The notes under the pieces: generated by a model
Databases searched by the model: none
Seen by the model: only the letters and a program-made list of their open reading frames with translations
Told to the model about the DNA's origin: nothing
Position numbers and translations under genes: made by a program
DNA from: Microbacterium sp. SS28
GTDB taxonomy: Bacteria > Actinomycetota > Actinomycetes > Actinomycetales > Microbacteriaceae
Assembly (NCBI RefSeq): GCF_022761035.1
Contig: NZ_JAKWJP010000001.1
Location: 620,001 to 684,000, forward strand
Direction: 5' to 3'
Length of the DNA stretch: 64,000 bases
Part shown: piece by piece, positions 16,672 to 24,388 of the stretch
Numbering within the stretch: position 1 is the first letter of the stretch
Layout of the letters: every line of letters begins with the position of its first letter

Positions 16672-17358
16672 CTAGACGGCGACCGGCGCCCCGAGCCGCG
16701 CGAGCAGGGCCTGCGCGACCGATGCGGCGGACTGCGGGTTCTGGCCGCTGATGAGCGCACCGTCCTCGACGACGAAGTCCGCCCACGGCTCGGCCGTCTC
16801 GACGACGACACCGCCCGTCCGCAGCGCCGACTCGAGCAGCCACGGCGTGTTCTCGCCCAGGCCGCCCTGCAGCTCTTCCGCGTCCGTGAAGGCCGTGACG
16901 GTGCGTCCGGCAGCGGCGAGCGAGCCATCGCGACGCGTCGCCGCGAGGAGTGCCGCGAGGCCGTGGCACACGAGCGCGAGCAGCACGCCGTCGTCGAGCG
17001 CGCGGACGATGAGGGCTCCGGATGCCGGATCCGCCGCGAGGTCGGCCATCGGGCCGTGCCCGCCCGGGTAGAACACGGCGTCGTAGACCGAGAGGTCGAC
17101 GTCCTCGATGCGCTGGGGCGCGGCGAGACCGGGGATCGCGGCGAGCGCCTCCCCGGCGGCCTCCTGACCCTCGAGCGAACCGGCGTCGGCGACGGGGGCG
17201 ACACCGCCGGGCGTCGCGAAAGCGACCTCGTGGCCCGCCGCGGTGAGCAGCTCGTAGGGGGTCAGCAGCTCTTCCGCCCAGAAGCCGGTGGCATGTGCGC
17301 TGCCGTCCGCGAGGGTCAGCTCGCGAGCGGCGGTCACGACGAACAGGACAGTGGACAT
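16672..17358 (-). CDS. DJ-1/PfpI family protein, Hsp31-like
   Basis: Start ATG 17358 gives 228 residues; the longer open frame upstream reads into the LysR gene and is discarded. The protein has the class I glutamine-amidotransferase-like fold with nucleophile Cys 131 in LALVCHGLAAL, a likely partner Glu 29 in GFWAEEL, and the FYPGGHGPM strand. These are features of Hsp31/DJ-1-type chaperone or glyoxalase-like deglycases. It may detoxify methylglyoxal or protect proteins. It is divergent from a LysR-type gene 94 bases away, the usual geometry of a LysR regulator and its target. Confidence 0.85.
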   Translation of the reverse strand: MSTVLFVVTAARELTLADGSAHATGFWAEELLTPYELLTAAGHEVAFATPGGVAPVADAGSLEGQEAAGEALAAIPGLAAPQRIEDVDLSVYDAVFYPGGHGPMADLAADPASGALIVRALDDGVLLALVCHGLAALLAATRRDGSLAAAGRTVTAFTDAEELQGGLGENTPWLLESALRTGGVVVETAEPWADFVVEDGALISGQNPQSAASVAQALLARLGAPVAV

Positions 17359-17440
17359 GGGTCTCCTCGAGACGGTGAGTGGTGCCGGCGCGATCACGCC
17401 GACGACAAAGGGAACGGATGCCACTCCCCCGCCGTTCCGA

Positions 17441-17446
17441 TATCTT
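17441..17446 (+). promoter_or_regulatory. Leaderless -10 element of the LysR gene
   Basis: TATCTT is followed after 6 bases by the GTG start at 17453, which would itself be the transcription start. The 94-base spacer also has to hold the promoter of the divergent DJ-1-type gene and presumably the LysR site; I could not identify a clear T-N11-A dyad. Confidence 0.45.
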
Positions 17447-17452
17447 GGCGAT

Positions 17453-18442
17453 GTGAGCCATAACGATTCTGATGGGTTGAGCGATCTCGGCCTGTGGCGC
17501 GCGTTCCTCGCGGTGCACGCGACGGGGACGCTGTCCGCCGCCGCCCGCACCATGGGCATCACACAGCCGGCCGTCTCGGCCCAGCTGCAGAACCTCGAGC
17601 GGCTCCTCGGCGAGCGACTCTTCGAGCGCACGGCGAGGGGCGTCGTGCCGACGGCGCGCGCCGCCGAGCTCGCGGCGCGCCTCGCGGGCCCGTTCGACGC
17701 CGTCGCCGCCGCGCTCACGGGAGTGGGGCCGGATGCCTCCTCCTTCGAGTCGCCCGTCCGCGTCGGGGGCCCCGCCGAACTGCTGGCCGAAGTCGTCGCT
17801 CCGCTGCTCGCTCCCCTCGTCGCGGACGGCGTGCGCGTGCACCTCGTGCCCGGGCTGCCCGGCCCGCTCGTCGAACTGCTGCGCACCGGCGGACTCGACC
17901 TCGTGATCGCCTCGGAGCGCCCGCGCGGCCGCGCGGTCGTCGGAGGTCCGCTCGTGGACGAGACGTTCGTGCTGGTCGCAAGTCCCGGCTTCGCCGAGCA
18001 GCACGGGCTCGCGGCATCCACTTCTCCACCGGCCGGAGCGGAGGCCTTCGCCGGCCTGCCGCTGCTCGCGTACGCGCACGACGTGCCGATACTGCGCCGT
18101 TTCTGGCGGCACGTGTTCGGAGTCCGGCTCGAGCGGGACCCCGCCCTGACCCTGCCCGACCTGCGCGCCCTGCGCGACGCGGCAGTCGCGGGTGCCGGGG
18201 TCACGGTGCTGCCGAGCTACCTGTGCCGCGCAGCGCTCGACGGGGGTGCGCTCCTCGACGTGCACCCGACCGACGACCCGCCGATCAACACGCTCCACCT
18301 CGTGCGACGCCCCGGCAGTGCGACCAGGTCGCACGTCGAGCGCGTGCGCGGCATCCTGACCGATCCCGTCGTTGCGACGGTGGCCGACGACGGGCCGCGC
18401 CTCTCGCCGGTGTCGGCGCCTGCCGCCACACTGGGAGCATGA
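17453..18442 (+). CDS. LysR-type transcriptional regulator
   Basis: The 329-residue protein starts at GTG 17453 with VSHNDSDGL. The LysR helix-turn-helix spans about residues 10-70 (LWRAFLAVHATGTLSAAARTMGITQPAVSAQLQNLERLLGERLF in short pieces), followed by a periplasmic-binding-like effector domain with regions such as GGLDLVIASERPRGRAVV and GAGVTVLPSYLC. It is divergent from the DJ-1-type gene, which is its likely target. The polymerase gene overlaps its stop codon (ATGA), so the two are co-transcribed, an odd pairing whose meaning is unclear. It may sense oxidative or carbonyl stress, judging only by context. Confidence 0.88.
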   Translation: MSHNDSDGLSDLGLWRAFLAVHATGTLSAAARTMGITQPAVSAQLQNLERLLGERLFERTARGVVPTARAAELAARLAGPFDAVAAALTGVGPDASSFESPVRVGGPAELLAEVVAPLLAPLVADGVRVHLVPGLPGPLVELLRTGGLDLVIASERPRGRAVVGGPLVDETFVLVASPGFAEQHGLAASTSPPAGAEAFAGLPLLAYAHDVPILRRFWRHVFGVRLERDPALTLPDLRALRDAAVAGAGVTVLPSYLCRAALDGGALLDVHPTDDPPINTLHLVRRPGSATRSHVERVRGILTDPVVATVADDGPRLSPVSAPAATLGA

Positions 18443-19509
18443 GCACGCCCTGGGTGCTGCACGTCGACCTCGACCAGTTCATCGCGGCGGTCGAGATCCT
18501 GCGGCGCCCCGAGCTCGCCGGCCTGCCCGTCATCGTGGGCGGGCGGGGTGACCCGACCGAGCGCGCCGTCGTGTCGACGGCGTCGTACGAGGCCCGGGCG
18601 TTCGGGGTCGGCTCGGGCATGCCGCTGCGCATCGCGGCGCGCAAGATTCCGGATGCCGTCATCCTGCCGGTCGACGCTCCCACCTACCTCGCCGCCTCCG
18701 AGGAGGTCATGGCCACGCTGCGCGAACAGCCGGGGGCCGTCGTGCAGGTGCTCGGCTGGGACGAGGCCTTCGTCGGCATCATCGCCGACGATCCCGAGGA
18801 GTACGCGCGCACGCTGCAGGCCGCCGTGCTCGAGCGGACGCGCCTGCACTGCAGCGTCGGCATCGGCGACACGCTCGTGCGGGCGAAGAACGCGACCGAC
18901 TTCGGCAAGCCTCGGGGCACGTTCCGCCTGACGGCGGACAACTGGCTCGAGGTCATGGGCGAGCGACCGACGCAGGCGCTGTGGGGTGTCGGCGCCAAGA
19001 TCTCGAAGCGGCTCGCGGCTCTGGGTGTGACGACAGTCGCCGAGCTCGCGTCGGCCGACCTCGAGCCCCTCGCCGCCGAGTTCGGTCCGCGCATGGGCCC
19101 CTGGTATCGCCAGCTCGGCCGCGGCGACGGCTCGAACGTCGTCGATGCGACCCCGTGGGTCGCACGCGGGCACAGCCGCGAGACGACGTATCAGGTCGAC
19201 CTCGCAGACCCCGCCGAGATCGAGACGGCCGCGCGCGAACTGATCGCCCAGGTGATGGCCGACGTGGTCGCCGAGGGGCGGCCCGTCATCGGTGTCGCAC
19301 TCAAGGTGCGCTACGCGCCGTTCCTCACGAAGACCTTCACACGCAAGATCTCCGAGACGTTCGACCGCGACACCGTCGCGGCCGAGATCATGGGCCTCGT
19401 CGCGAGGATCGAGCCCGACCGGGCGATCCGGCTGCTCGGCGTGCGCGCCGAGATGGCGATGCCCGACGACGCGCGTGACGGGCACACCCCGACCCCGAGC
19501 GGCTGGTGA
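18439..19509 (+). CDS. Y-family DNA polymerase IV, DinB2-like
   Basis: The 356-residue polymerase has the Y-family N-terminus HVDLDQFIAAVE with metal-binding Asp 10, and GWDEAFV with Asp 108 and Glu 109. RAKNATDFGKPRG and the helix-hairpin GVGAKISKRLAALGV follow. In DinB the aromatic steric gate follows the DxDxF phenylalanine; here that place is Ile 15. This matches the DinB2 branch of mycobacteria, where a leucine there allows ribonucleotide use. No obvious clamp-binding QxxLF motif ends the protein. The ATG overlaps the LysR stop. It stands head-on to a reductase gene with only 4 bases between the stops. Confidence 0.88.
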   Translation: MSTPWVLHVDLDQFIAAVEILRRPELAGLPVIVGGRGDPTERAVVSTASYEARAFGVGSGMPLRIAARKIPDAVILPVDAPTYLAASEEVMATLREQPGAVVQVLGWDEAFVGIIADDPEEYARTLQAAVLERTRLHCSVGIGDTLVRAKNATDFGKPRGTFRLTADNWLEVMGERPTQALWGVGAKISKRLAALGVTTVAELASADLEPLAAEFGPRMGPWYRQLGRGDGSNVVDATPWVARGHSRETTYQVDLADPAEIETAARELIAQVMADVVAEGRPVIGVALKVRYAPFLTKTFTRKISETFDRDTVAAEIMGLVARIEPDRAIRLLGVRAEMAMPDDARDGHTPTPSGW

Positions 19510-19513
19510 GCAC

Positions 19514-20125
19514 TCAGCCGTCCTGCGAAGGCCGGCTCACGCGATAGCGCACGTGGGTCACGAGTGAGGCTCCTCGCGAGGCGACCAGCTCGAGCGGCCA
19601 CTGGCCGACGCCGTCGAACAGCCGGAGCCCGTCGCCCAGCACGACGGGCGAGATCTGCAGCATGAGCTCGTCCACCAGCCCCGCGGCGAGGTACTGGCGG
19701 ATCGTGCTCACGCCGCCCGCGACGTGGACCGGCTCGTCGCCCGCGGCATCCTGCGCGCGCTCGAGCGCCGCCTCGATGCCGTCCGTGACGAAGTGGAAGG
19801 TCGTGCCTCCCTCCATCTCGATCGAGGCTCGCGCGTGATGCGTCAGGACGAAGACGGGTCGGTGGTACGGCGGGTTCGGACCCCACCAGCCCTGCCAGTC
19901 GTCGTCCCACTCGCCCCGCACGGGCCCGAACATGTTGCGCCCCATGATGAACGCGCCCGCGTCGACGATCGCATCGATCTCGGACCGGTTCTCCTCCGGT
20001 GTCTCGAACATCCAGCGATGCAGGATGCCCGGCGGGATGCCGCCGAACGGACGCTCCAGCGTCTGGTTCTCACCTGCGCCGATCCCGTCGAGCGAGATCG
20101 ACATCGTTCCGATGACCTTCGACAT
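19514..20125 (-). CDS. RibD C-terminal/dihydrofolate-reductase-like protein
   Basis: The 203-residue protein begins MSKVIGTMSISLDGIGAGEN, the strand and loop typical of the RibD-C branch of the dihydrofolate reductase fold. FIMGRNMFGPV and HVAGGVSTIRQYLAAGLVDEL (in part) are the NADPH-binding landmarks. Standalone members are common in actinobacteria and their substrates are mostly unknown, so a generic reductase role is safest. GGGAGG lies 6 bases before ATG 20125, which excludes the longer upstream frame. The gene lies 22 bases after the stop of the ACT-domain gene on the same strand. Confidence 0.85.
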   Translation of the reverse strand: MSKVIGTMSISLDGIGAGENQTLERPFGGIPPGILHRWMFETPEENRSEIDAIVDAGAFIMGRNMFGPVRGEWDDDWQGWWGPNPPYHRPVFVLTHHARASIEMEGGTTFHFVTDGIEAALERAQDAAGDEPVHVAGGVSTIRQYLAAGLVDELMLQISPVVLGDGLRLFDGVGQWPLELVASRGASLVTHVRYRVSRPSQDG

Positions 20126-20147
20126 CGGCACCTCCCGTGATCCGGCG

Positions 20148-20660
20148 TCAGTCCAGACGCGTGACGTCGACCTGCAGCTCGTGGGCGAGCCGCTCGAGTT
20201 CGCCGACCAAGGCGTCCAGATCGACGGATGCCGGCACGGCGGCCGAGATCGTCGCGTCGAACAGGCGACCGCCGGCCATCGCGGCATCCCGCGTCTCGCT
20301 CGTCATGCGCTCGATGCTCACGCCGTGGCGGCTCAGGGTCGAGGAGAGTTCCCGCACGATGCCGGGGTGGTCGTTGCCCAGCACCTCGAACGTCACGCGA
20401 TGGGCGGGAGAGGCCTCCGTCGCCGTCTGCCTGGCCGGTATCGCGACAGTCACGAGACCCTCGATCCCGCCGAGGGCCGCGCGCAGGTCGTCGGCGCGCT
20501 CGGGCGCGACCGAGACCTCGATGATGCCGGCGAAGGCTCCCGCGAGCTCGGCGAGCTGGCTGTTCTCCCAGTTGCCGCCATGGGCGCCGATCACCTCGGC
20601 GACCGCGGCGACGAGTCCGGCGCGATCGTCTCCGACGACGGTGAGCACGAGCGTTGTCAT
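20148..20660 (-). CDS. Double ACT-domain protein, GcvR-like
   Basis: The 170-residue product consists of two ACT domains: residues 1-75 (LVLTVVGDDRAGLVAAVAEV) and about 88-165 (VTFEVLGNDHPGIVRELSSTL). This is the layout of GcvR-type regulators of glycine cleavage, and ACT domains bind amino acids. No DNA-binding domain is present, so it likely works by protein contact or as an amino-acid sensor. Start ATG 20660 is supported by TACGCT on the complement, 6 bases before it: a leaderless message. The longer upstream open frame runs through the neighbouring gene and is rejected. Confidence 0.85.
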   Translation of the reverse strand: MTTLVLTVVGDDRAGLVAAVAEVIGAHGGNWENSQLAELAGAFAGIIEVSVAPERADDLRAALGGIEGLVTVAIPARQTATEASPAHRVTFEVLGNDHPGIVRELSSTLSRHGVSIERMTSETRDAAMAGGRLFDATISAAVPASVDLDALVGELERLAHELQVDVTRLD

Positions 20661-20704
20661 GGGGTCAGCGTACCCACGCCGTCCTGCCGCCGAACCCTCT
20701 CTCG

Positions 20705-21433
20705 TCAGCGCGGAAGAAGTTCGGGGGTCAGCGCCTCGCGCTCGTCGAAGACGAAGCACTCCCCCGTCCAGTGGTCGGCGCCGACGTGCTCGAAGTATCC
20801 GAGGATGCCGCCTTCGAGCTGGAGCGCGGGCACACCGAGCTCGTCGAGGTAGAGCGCGGCCTTCTCGCACCGGATGCCGCCCGTGCAGAAGCTCACGACG
20901 GTCTTGCCCTCGAGGTCCGCGCGGCCGGCGGTCGCGGCATCCGGAAACTCGGTGAACCTGTCCAGACGCCAGTCGAGCGCTCCGTGGAACGTGCCGTAGT
21001 CGACCTCGAAGGCGTTGCGCGTGTCGAGCATGACGACCTCGCGGCCTGCGTCGTCGTGCCCCTGATCGAGCCAGCGGCGCAGCGTCACGGGGGCGACGGA
21101 GGGGGCGCGGCCCGCCTCGGGGCGGATCGTGGGGTGGTCCATGCGGATGATCTCGCGCTTGACCTTGACGAGCATCCTGCCGAAGGGCTGATCGGCCGAC
21201 CAGCTCTCCTTCGTCGTGAGATCCGCGAACCGCGGCTCGGCGCGCAGCGCGTCGACGAAGCCCCGCACCGCGTCGGCGTCGCCCGCGAGGAAGAGGTTGA
21301 TGCCCTCCTCGGCGAGCAGGATCGTGCCCTTCAGCTCCGCGTCGACGGCACGCGCGCGCAGGACGGGGCGCAGCGCAGCGGGGTCGTCGATGCGCGTGAA
21401 GAGATACGCCGAGATGTTGAGAACGGATGCCAC
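20705..21433 (-). CDS. trhO: tRNA uridine(34) hydroxylase, TrhO (rhodanese-like, UPF0176)
   Basis: The 242-residue protein starts at GTG 21433 ([17 protein letters not shown]). It has the UPF0176 N-terminal domain with [19 protein letters not shown], then a rhodanese domain with [16 protein letters not shown] and the active-site loop [11 protein letters not shown] (Cys 183). TrhO makes 5-hydroxyuridine at the tRNA wobble position with oxygen. Start choice is supported by TAGGCT 7 bases upstream on the complement (leaderless). The longer frame to 21724 overlaps the acetyltransferase gene and lacks family similarity. Confidence 0.9.
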   Translation of the reverse strand: MASVLNISAYLFTRIDDPAALRPVLRARAVDAELKGTILLAEEGINLFLAGDADAVRGFVDALRAEPRFADLTTKESWSADQPFGRMLVKVKREIIRMDHPTIRPEAGRAPSVAPVTLRRWLDQGHDDAGREVVMLDTRNAFEVDYGTFHGALDWRLDRFTEFPDAATAGRADLEGKTVVSFCTGGIRCEKAALYLDELGVPALQLEGGILGYFEHVGADHWTGECFVFDEREALTPELLPR

Positions 21434-21465
21434 GGCATCAAGCCTACGAAGTGCGCGAGCCGGGC

Positions 21466-21966
21466 TCAGCCGCGGGCGAGCGTCTCGAGGTCGTCTCCGA
21501 CGAGTCGCTGCGTCGTCCAGTCGTCCATCGGGATCGCCCCGATCGAACGGTAGAACGCTATCGAGGGGGCGTTCCAGTCGAGCACCGTCCACTCGAGGCG
21601 CGAGTAGCCGCGCTCGACGCACACGGCGGCGAGCGATGCGATGAGCGCCTTGCCGTAGCCGCGGCCGCGCTCGCCGTCGTAGACGAAGAGGTCCTCGAGC
21701 CAGATGCCGTGCCGGCCCGTCCACGTCGAGTAGGTCACGAACCAGATCGCGATGCCGACGATCTCACCCTCCCGCTCGACGACGTGCGTGAAGGCGCGGG
21801 GTTCGGGGCCGAAGAGAGTGTGGGCGAGCGCCTCGACCGTGTTCTCGACGGCGTCCGGCTCGCGCTCGTAGTCCGCGAGACCCTGGATGCACGCGAGGAT
21901 GCCCGGCTCGTCGCCGGGTCGCGCGGCGCGCAGGACCGCCCCGTCGGCGAGATCGCGGGCGATCAT
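21466..21966 (-). CDS. GNAT-family N-acetyltransferase (diamine acetyltransferase-like)
   Basis: The 166-residue protein carries a GNAT fold: [14 protein letters not shown] at the start, [21 protein letters not shown] (in part) as the acetyl-CoA pyrophosphate-binding loop, and [21 protein letters not shown] as the beta6-alpha4 region. The motifs LxxLAxYER and W.DLFV are those of spermidine/spermine or diamine acetyltransferase-like members. Its ATG overlaps the DUF3054 stop by 4 bases, so it is the second gene of a two-gene unit. Confidence 0.87.
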   Translation of the reverse strand: MIARDLADGAVLRAARPGDEPGILACIQGLADYEREPDAVENTVEALAHTLFGPEPRAFTHVVEREGEIVGIAIWFVTYSTWTGRHGIWLEDLFVYDGERGRGYGKALIASLAAVCVERGYSRLEWTVLDWNAPSIAFYRSIGAIPMDDWTTQRLVGDDLETLARG

Positions 21967-22385
21967 CGGGCAGCCGCCGCGGTGCGGGCCCGACGTCGGA
22001 CGACGAGCGACGCGATGGCGCGCCAGCCGACGAGGAAGGCGAGCAGGACGATGCTCGCGACGATGATGAATGCGACGGCCGTGCCCTGTCCCGAGATGCC
22101 GCGCAGCAGCATCCCGCCCACGACCGTCAGCGCCCACAGGCCGAGTCCCGTGCGCACAGGTGCGAGCGGAGCCCGCCAGCCCCGCGTGAGCAGCCAGCCG
22201 AGCGCGAGTCCCACGAGGAAGGGCCACCCCGTCTGCCAGATGCCGGCGGCCGTGAGGTCCTCGGTGTGGCTCGCGCGCCCGATCGCCGCGAAGACGACGA
22301 CGAGCACGACGTCCACCGCGAGGGCGGTCCCGACGGTCCGGGGGGCGACGGAGGCGGCCGGAGAGGGAGGAGGTGCTGCTGCCAT
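21963..22385 (-). CDS. DUF3054 membrane protein
   Basis: The 140-residue protein has four hydrophobic segments (about residues 18-37, 50-66, 77-94 and 100-120) and matches the DUF3054 pattern VDVVLVVVFAAIGRASH and GIWQTGWPFLVGLALGWL. This family of small actinobacterial membrane proteins has no known activity. ATG 22385 follows AAGGGA at good spacing. The 28 bases around this start are nearly identical to those around the start of the unrelated hydrolase at 24222 (see findings). It is translationally coupled to the acetyltransferase. Confidence 0.85.
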   Translation of the reverse strand: MAAAPPPSPAASVAPRTVGTALAVDVVLVVVFAAIGRASHTEDLTAAGIWQTGWPFLVGLALGWLLTRGWRAPLAPVRTGLGLWALTVVGGMLLRGISGQGTAVAFIIVASIVLLAFLVGWRAIASLVVRRRARTAAAAR

Positions 22386-22486
22386 GGAGTGTCCCTTCGA
22401 CCCCTCCATCTTCGCGCAGGGGCGGCCCGCCTCCCGCACGGCGAGGGGCCGACGGCTGTGCGCCGCCGGCCCCTCGTGATACGCGT

Positions 22487-23311
22487 CTACTTCGAGGCCG
22501 CCTTGATGAGCGAGATGACCTTGCCCGGCTGGCTGAGCATCGGAACGTGCGAGCTCTTTATCTCGACGACGGTCGAGCCCGCGCGCGCCGCCATCGCGCG
22601 CTCGGCCTCCGGCGGGATGATCCGGTCCTGCGAGGCGACGAGGTACCAGCTCGGGATCGTCTTCCACGCGGGGACTCCCGACGGGGTGAGGAGCGAGGCG
22701 AACGATCCAGGCCGCTGCGACGCCGCCATGTTCTTCGCGACGATGAGAGGCAGATCTCCCGCGAAGAGCTCCGGGAAGACGGCGGGATCGATGTACGCGT
22801 CCGCGTCGTTCTCCGGCGCACCCGGGTACGGCCGCACGACGAGGTGCTCGATGACCGTGGAGTGGCCGCCACCGAGCTCGTTGGCCGCCGCGACAGACTC
22901 GCCCTCGTCGAGCGCGTACGCGGCGATGTAGACGAGCGACTTGACGTTGGGGTTGCCCGTCGCGGCGTTCGTGATGAGCGCGCCGCCGTAGGAGTGCCCG
23001 ACGAGCACGACGGGTCCCGAGAGCGTCGAGAGGAACTGCCGCAGGTACTCGGCGTCGTACGTGAGGCCGCGCAGCGGGTTGGAGAAGGCGATGACGGGGT
23101 AGCCCTCGGCCTGGAGTGCCGTCCCGACGACGGCCCAGCCGCTCGAGTCGGCGAACGCGCCGTGCACGAGCACGACGGTCGGCTTCGGCGCGGAGGGGCG
23201 GGCGGCGGCGACGGGGTCCGCGCTCGCGGGGAGAGCCGCAGCGCCCACGAGCAGGGCGAGGGCGGTGGCGGCGACGGCGCCGAGCGCGAGTCGGCGCTTG
23301 CTTCGGAACAT
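22487..23311 (-). CDS. Secreted alpha/beta hydrolase
   Basis: The 274-residue protein has a clear signal peptide (MFRSKRRLALGAVAATALAL, then cleavage near ASADPVA at about 32). The hydrolase fold has VVLVHGAFADSSGW and the nucleophile elbow GHSYGG with Ser 107; SSHVPMLSQP near the C-terminus supplies the likely histidine. It is the exported paralog of the protein at 2634-3386, sharing LRGLTYDAEYL-like and SGPVVLVGHSYGGALITNAA-like blocks. The substrate is unknown; polyester, ester or lactone hydrolysis outside the cell is plausible. It is one of two adjacent hydrolase genes on this strand downstream of a large LuxR regulator. Confidence 0.87.
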   Translation of the reverse strand: MFRSKRRLALGAVAATALALLVGAAALPASADPVAAARPSAPKPTVVLVHGAFADSSGWAVVGTALQAEGYPVIAFSNPLRGLTYDAEYLRQFLSTLSGPVVLVGHSYGGALITNAATGNPNVKSLVYIAAYALDEGESVAAANELGGGHSTVIEHLVVRPYPGAPENDADAYIDPAVFPELFAGDLPLIVAKNMAASQRPGSFASLLTPSGVPAWKTIPSWYLVASQDRIIPPEAERAMAARAGSTVVEIKSSHVPMLSQPGKVISLIKAASK

Positions 23312-23397
23312 GGTGTTTCCTTTCGTTCAGGTGGTGCGGACCCCGCAGGTCGGGGACGGTTCACCGGCGCGGCGCGCGGCGAGCTCGGGGTGGGGCG

Positions 23398-24222
23398 TCA
23401 GGACTCGATGAAGGCGAGCAGGTCGGCGTGCAGCCGATCGCGAGCCGTGTCGGGCAGACCGTGCGCGCCGCCTTCGTAGACGAGGAGCTGCGCGTCAGGG
23501 ACGATCTCGGCCGTGAGCCGGCCGCTGATCTCGAACGGCACGATCTGGTCGTCGTCGCCGTGCACGACGAGCGTCGGCACGTCGATGCCCGCGAGGTCCG
23601 CGCGGAAGTCGGTCGCCGAGAACGCCGCGATGCACTCGTAGGCGTTGCGGGTGCCGGAGGCGAGACCCTGGAGCCAGAAGGCGTCGCGTGTGCCCTGCGG
23701 CACGTCGCCGGCGCGGTTGTTGCCGAAGAACGGCCCGTCGGCGAGGTCGCGGTACAGCTGCGAGCGGTTCGCCGCCTCGCCCGCCCTGATGCCGTCGAAG
23801 ACGTCGATCGGCAGGCCGCCCGGATTGTCTTCGGTGTGCACCATGAGCGGCGGCACGGCCGAGACGAGCACGAGCTTCGCGACGCGCGCCGAACCGTGCC
23901 GGGCGAGGTACCGCACGATCTCGCCGCCTCCCGTCGAGTGGCCGACGAGCGTGAGGTCGGTCAGGTCCAGCCGCTCGATGAGGCACGCGAGATCATCGGC
24001 GTAGGTGTCCATCTCGTTGCCGTTCCAGCTGCGTGTCGACCGGCCGTGACCGCGGCGGTCGTGCGCGACGGCCCGATGCCCCTCAGCCGAGAGGAAGCGC
24101 GCCGCGCCCTCCCAGGCGTCCGAGTTGAGCGGCCATCCGTGACTCAGCAGGACGGGACTTCCCCCGCCGTCCCAGTCGATATAGAAGATCTGCGTTCCGT
24201 CGTCCGTCGTGATGTGTGGCAT
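23398..24222 (-). CDS. Alpha/beta hydrolase of the non-heme chloroperoxidase type
   Basis: The 274-residue protein opens [20 protein letters not shown] and has [19 protein letters not shown], the nucleophile elbow VGHSTGGGE (Ser 96), HGDDDQIVP with the likely Asp, and [20 protein letters not shown] with the likely His. This is the cofactor-free haloperoxidase/arylesterase branch; true activity is usually esterase or lactonase. Start ATG 24222 is preferred over the in-frame ATG 24 bases upstream because AAGGGA spaces correctly. A CebR-like palindrome lies 36 bases upstream. Confidence 0.88.
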   Translation of the reverse strand: MPHITTDDGTQIFYIDWDGGGSPVLLSHGWPLNSDAWEGAARFLSAEGHRAVAHDRRGHGRSTRSWNGNEMDTYADDLACLIERLDLTDLTLVGHSTGGGEIVRYLARHGSARVAKLVLVSAVPPLMVHTEDNPGGLPIDVFDGIRAGEAANRSQLYRDLADGPFFGNNRAGDVPQGTRDAFWLQGLASGTRNAYECIAAFSATDFRADLAGIDVPTLVVHGDDDQIVPFEISGRLTAEIVPDAQLLVYEGGAHGLPDTARDRLHADLLAFIES

Positions 24223-24257
24223 GGTGTGTCCCTTCGACCCCGCCATGCTCGCGTCGC

Positions 24258-24271
24258 TGGGAGCGCTCCCG
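24258..24271. promoter_or_regulatory. CebR/CelR-like palindrome upstream of hydrolase
   Basis: TGGGAGCGCTCCCG matches the CelR/CebR consensus TGGGAGCGCTCCCA at 13 of 14 positions; its core GGGAGCGCTCCC (24259-24270) is a perfect palindrome. It stands 36 bases before the start codon of the hydrolase at 24222. A second such box precedes the hydrolase at 2634-3386. The cognate regulator is not in the window unless it is the partial LacI-type gene at the right edge. I see no other element in 24272-24388. Confidence 0.5.
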
Positions 24272-24388
24272 CATCACGCGCGGCACGTAGTGATCACGGA
24301 CGCGTGGATGTCGCGCACCACGCGCTGCGGCATCCGGGCGCCTGGGAGGGTCGTGCGACGGCACCGCAGACCGTGTCGCCAGCGGTGT

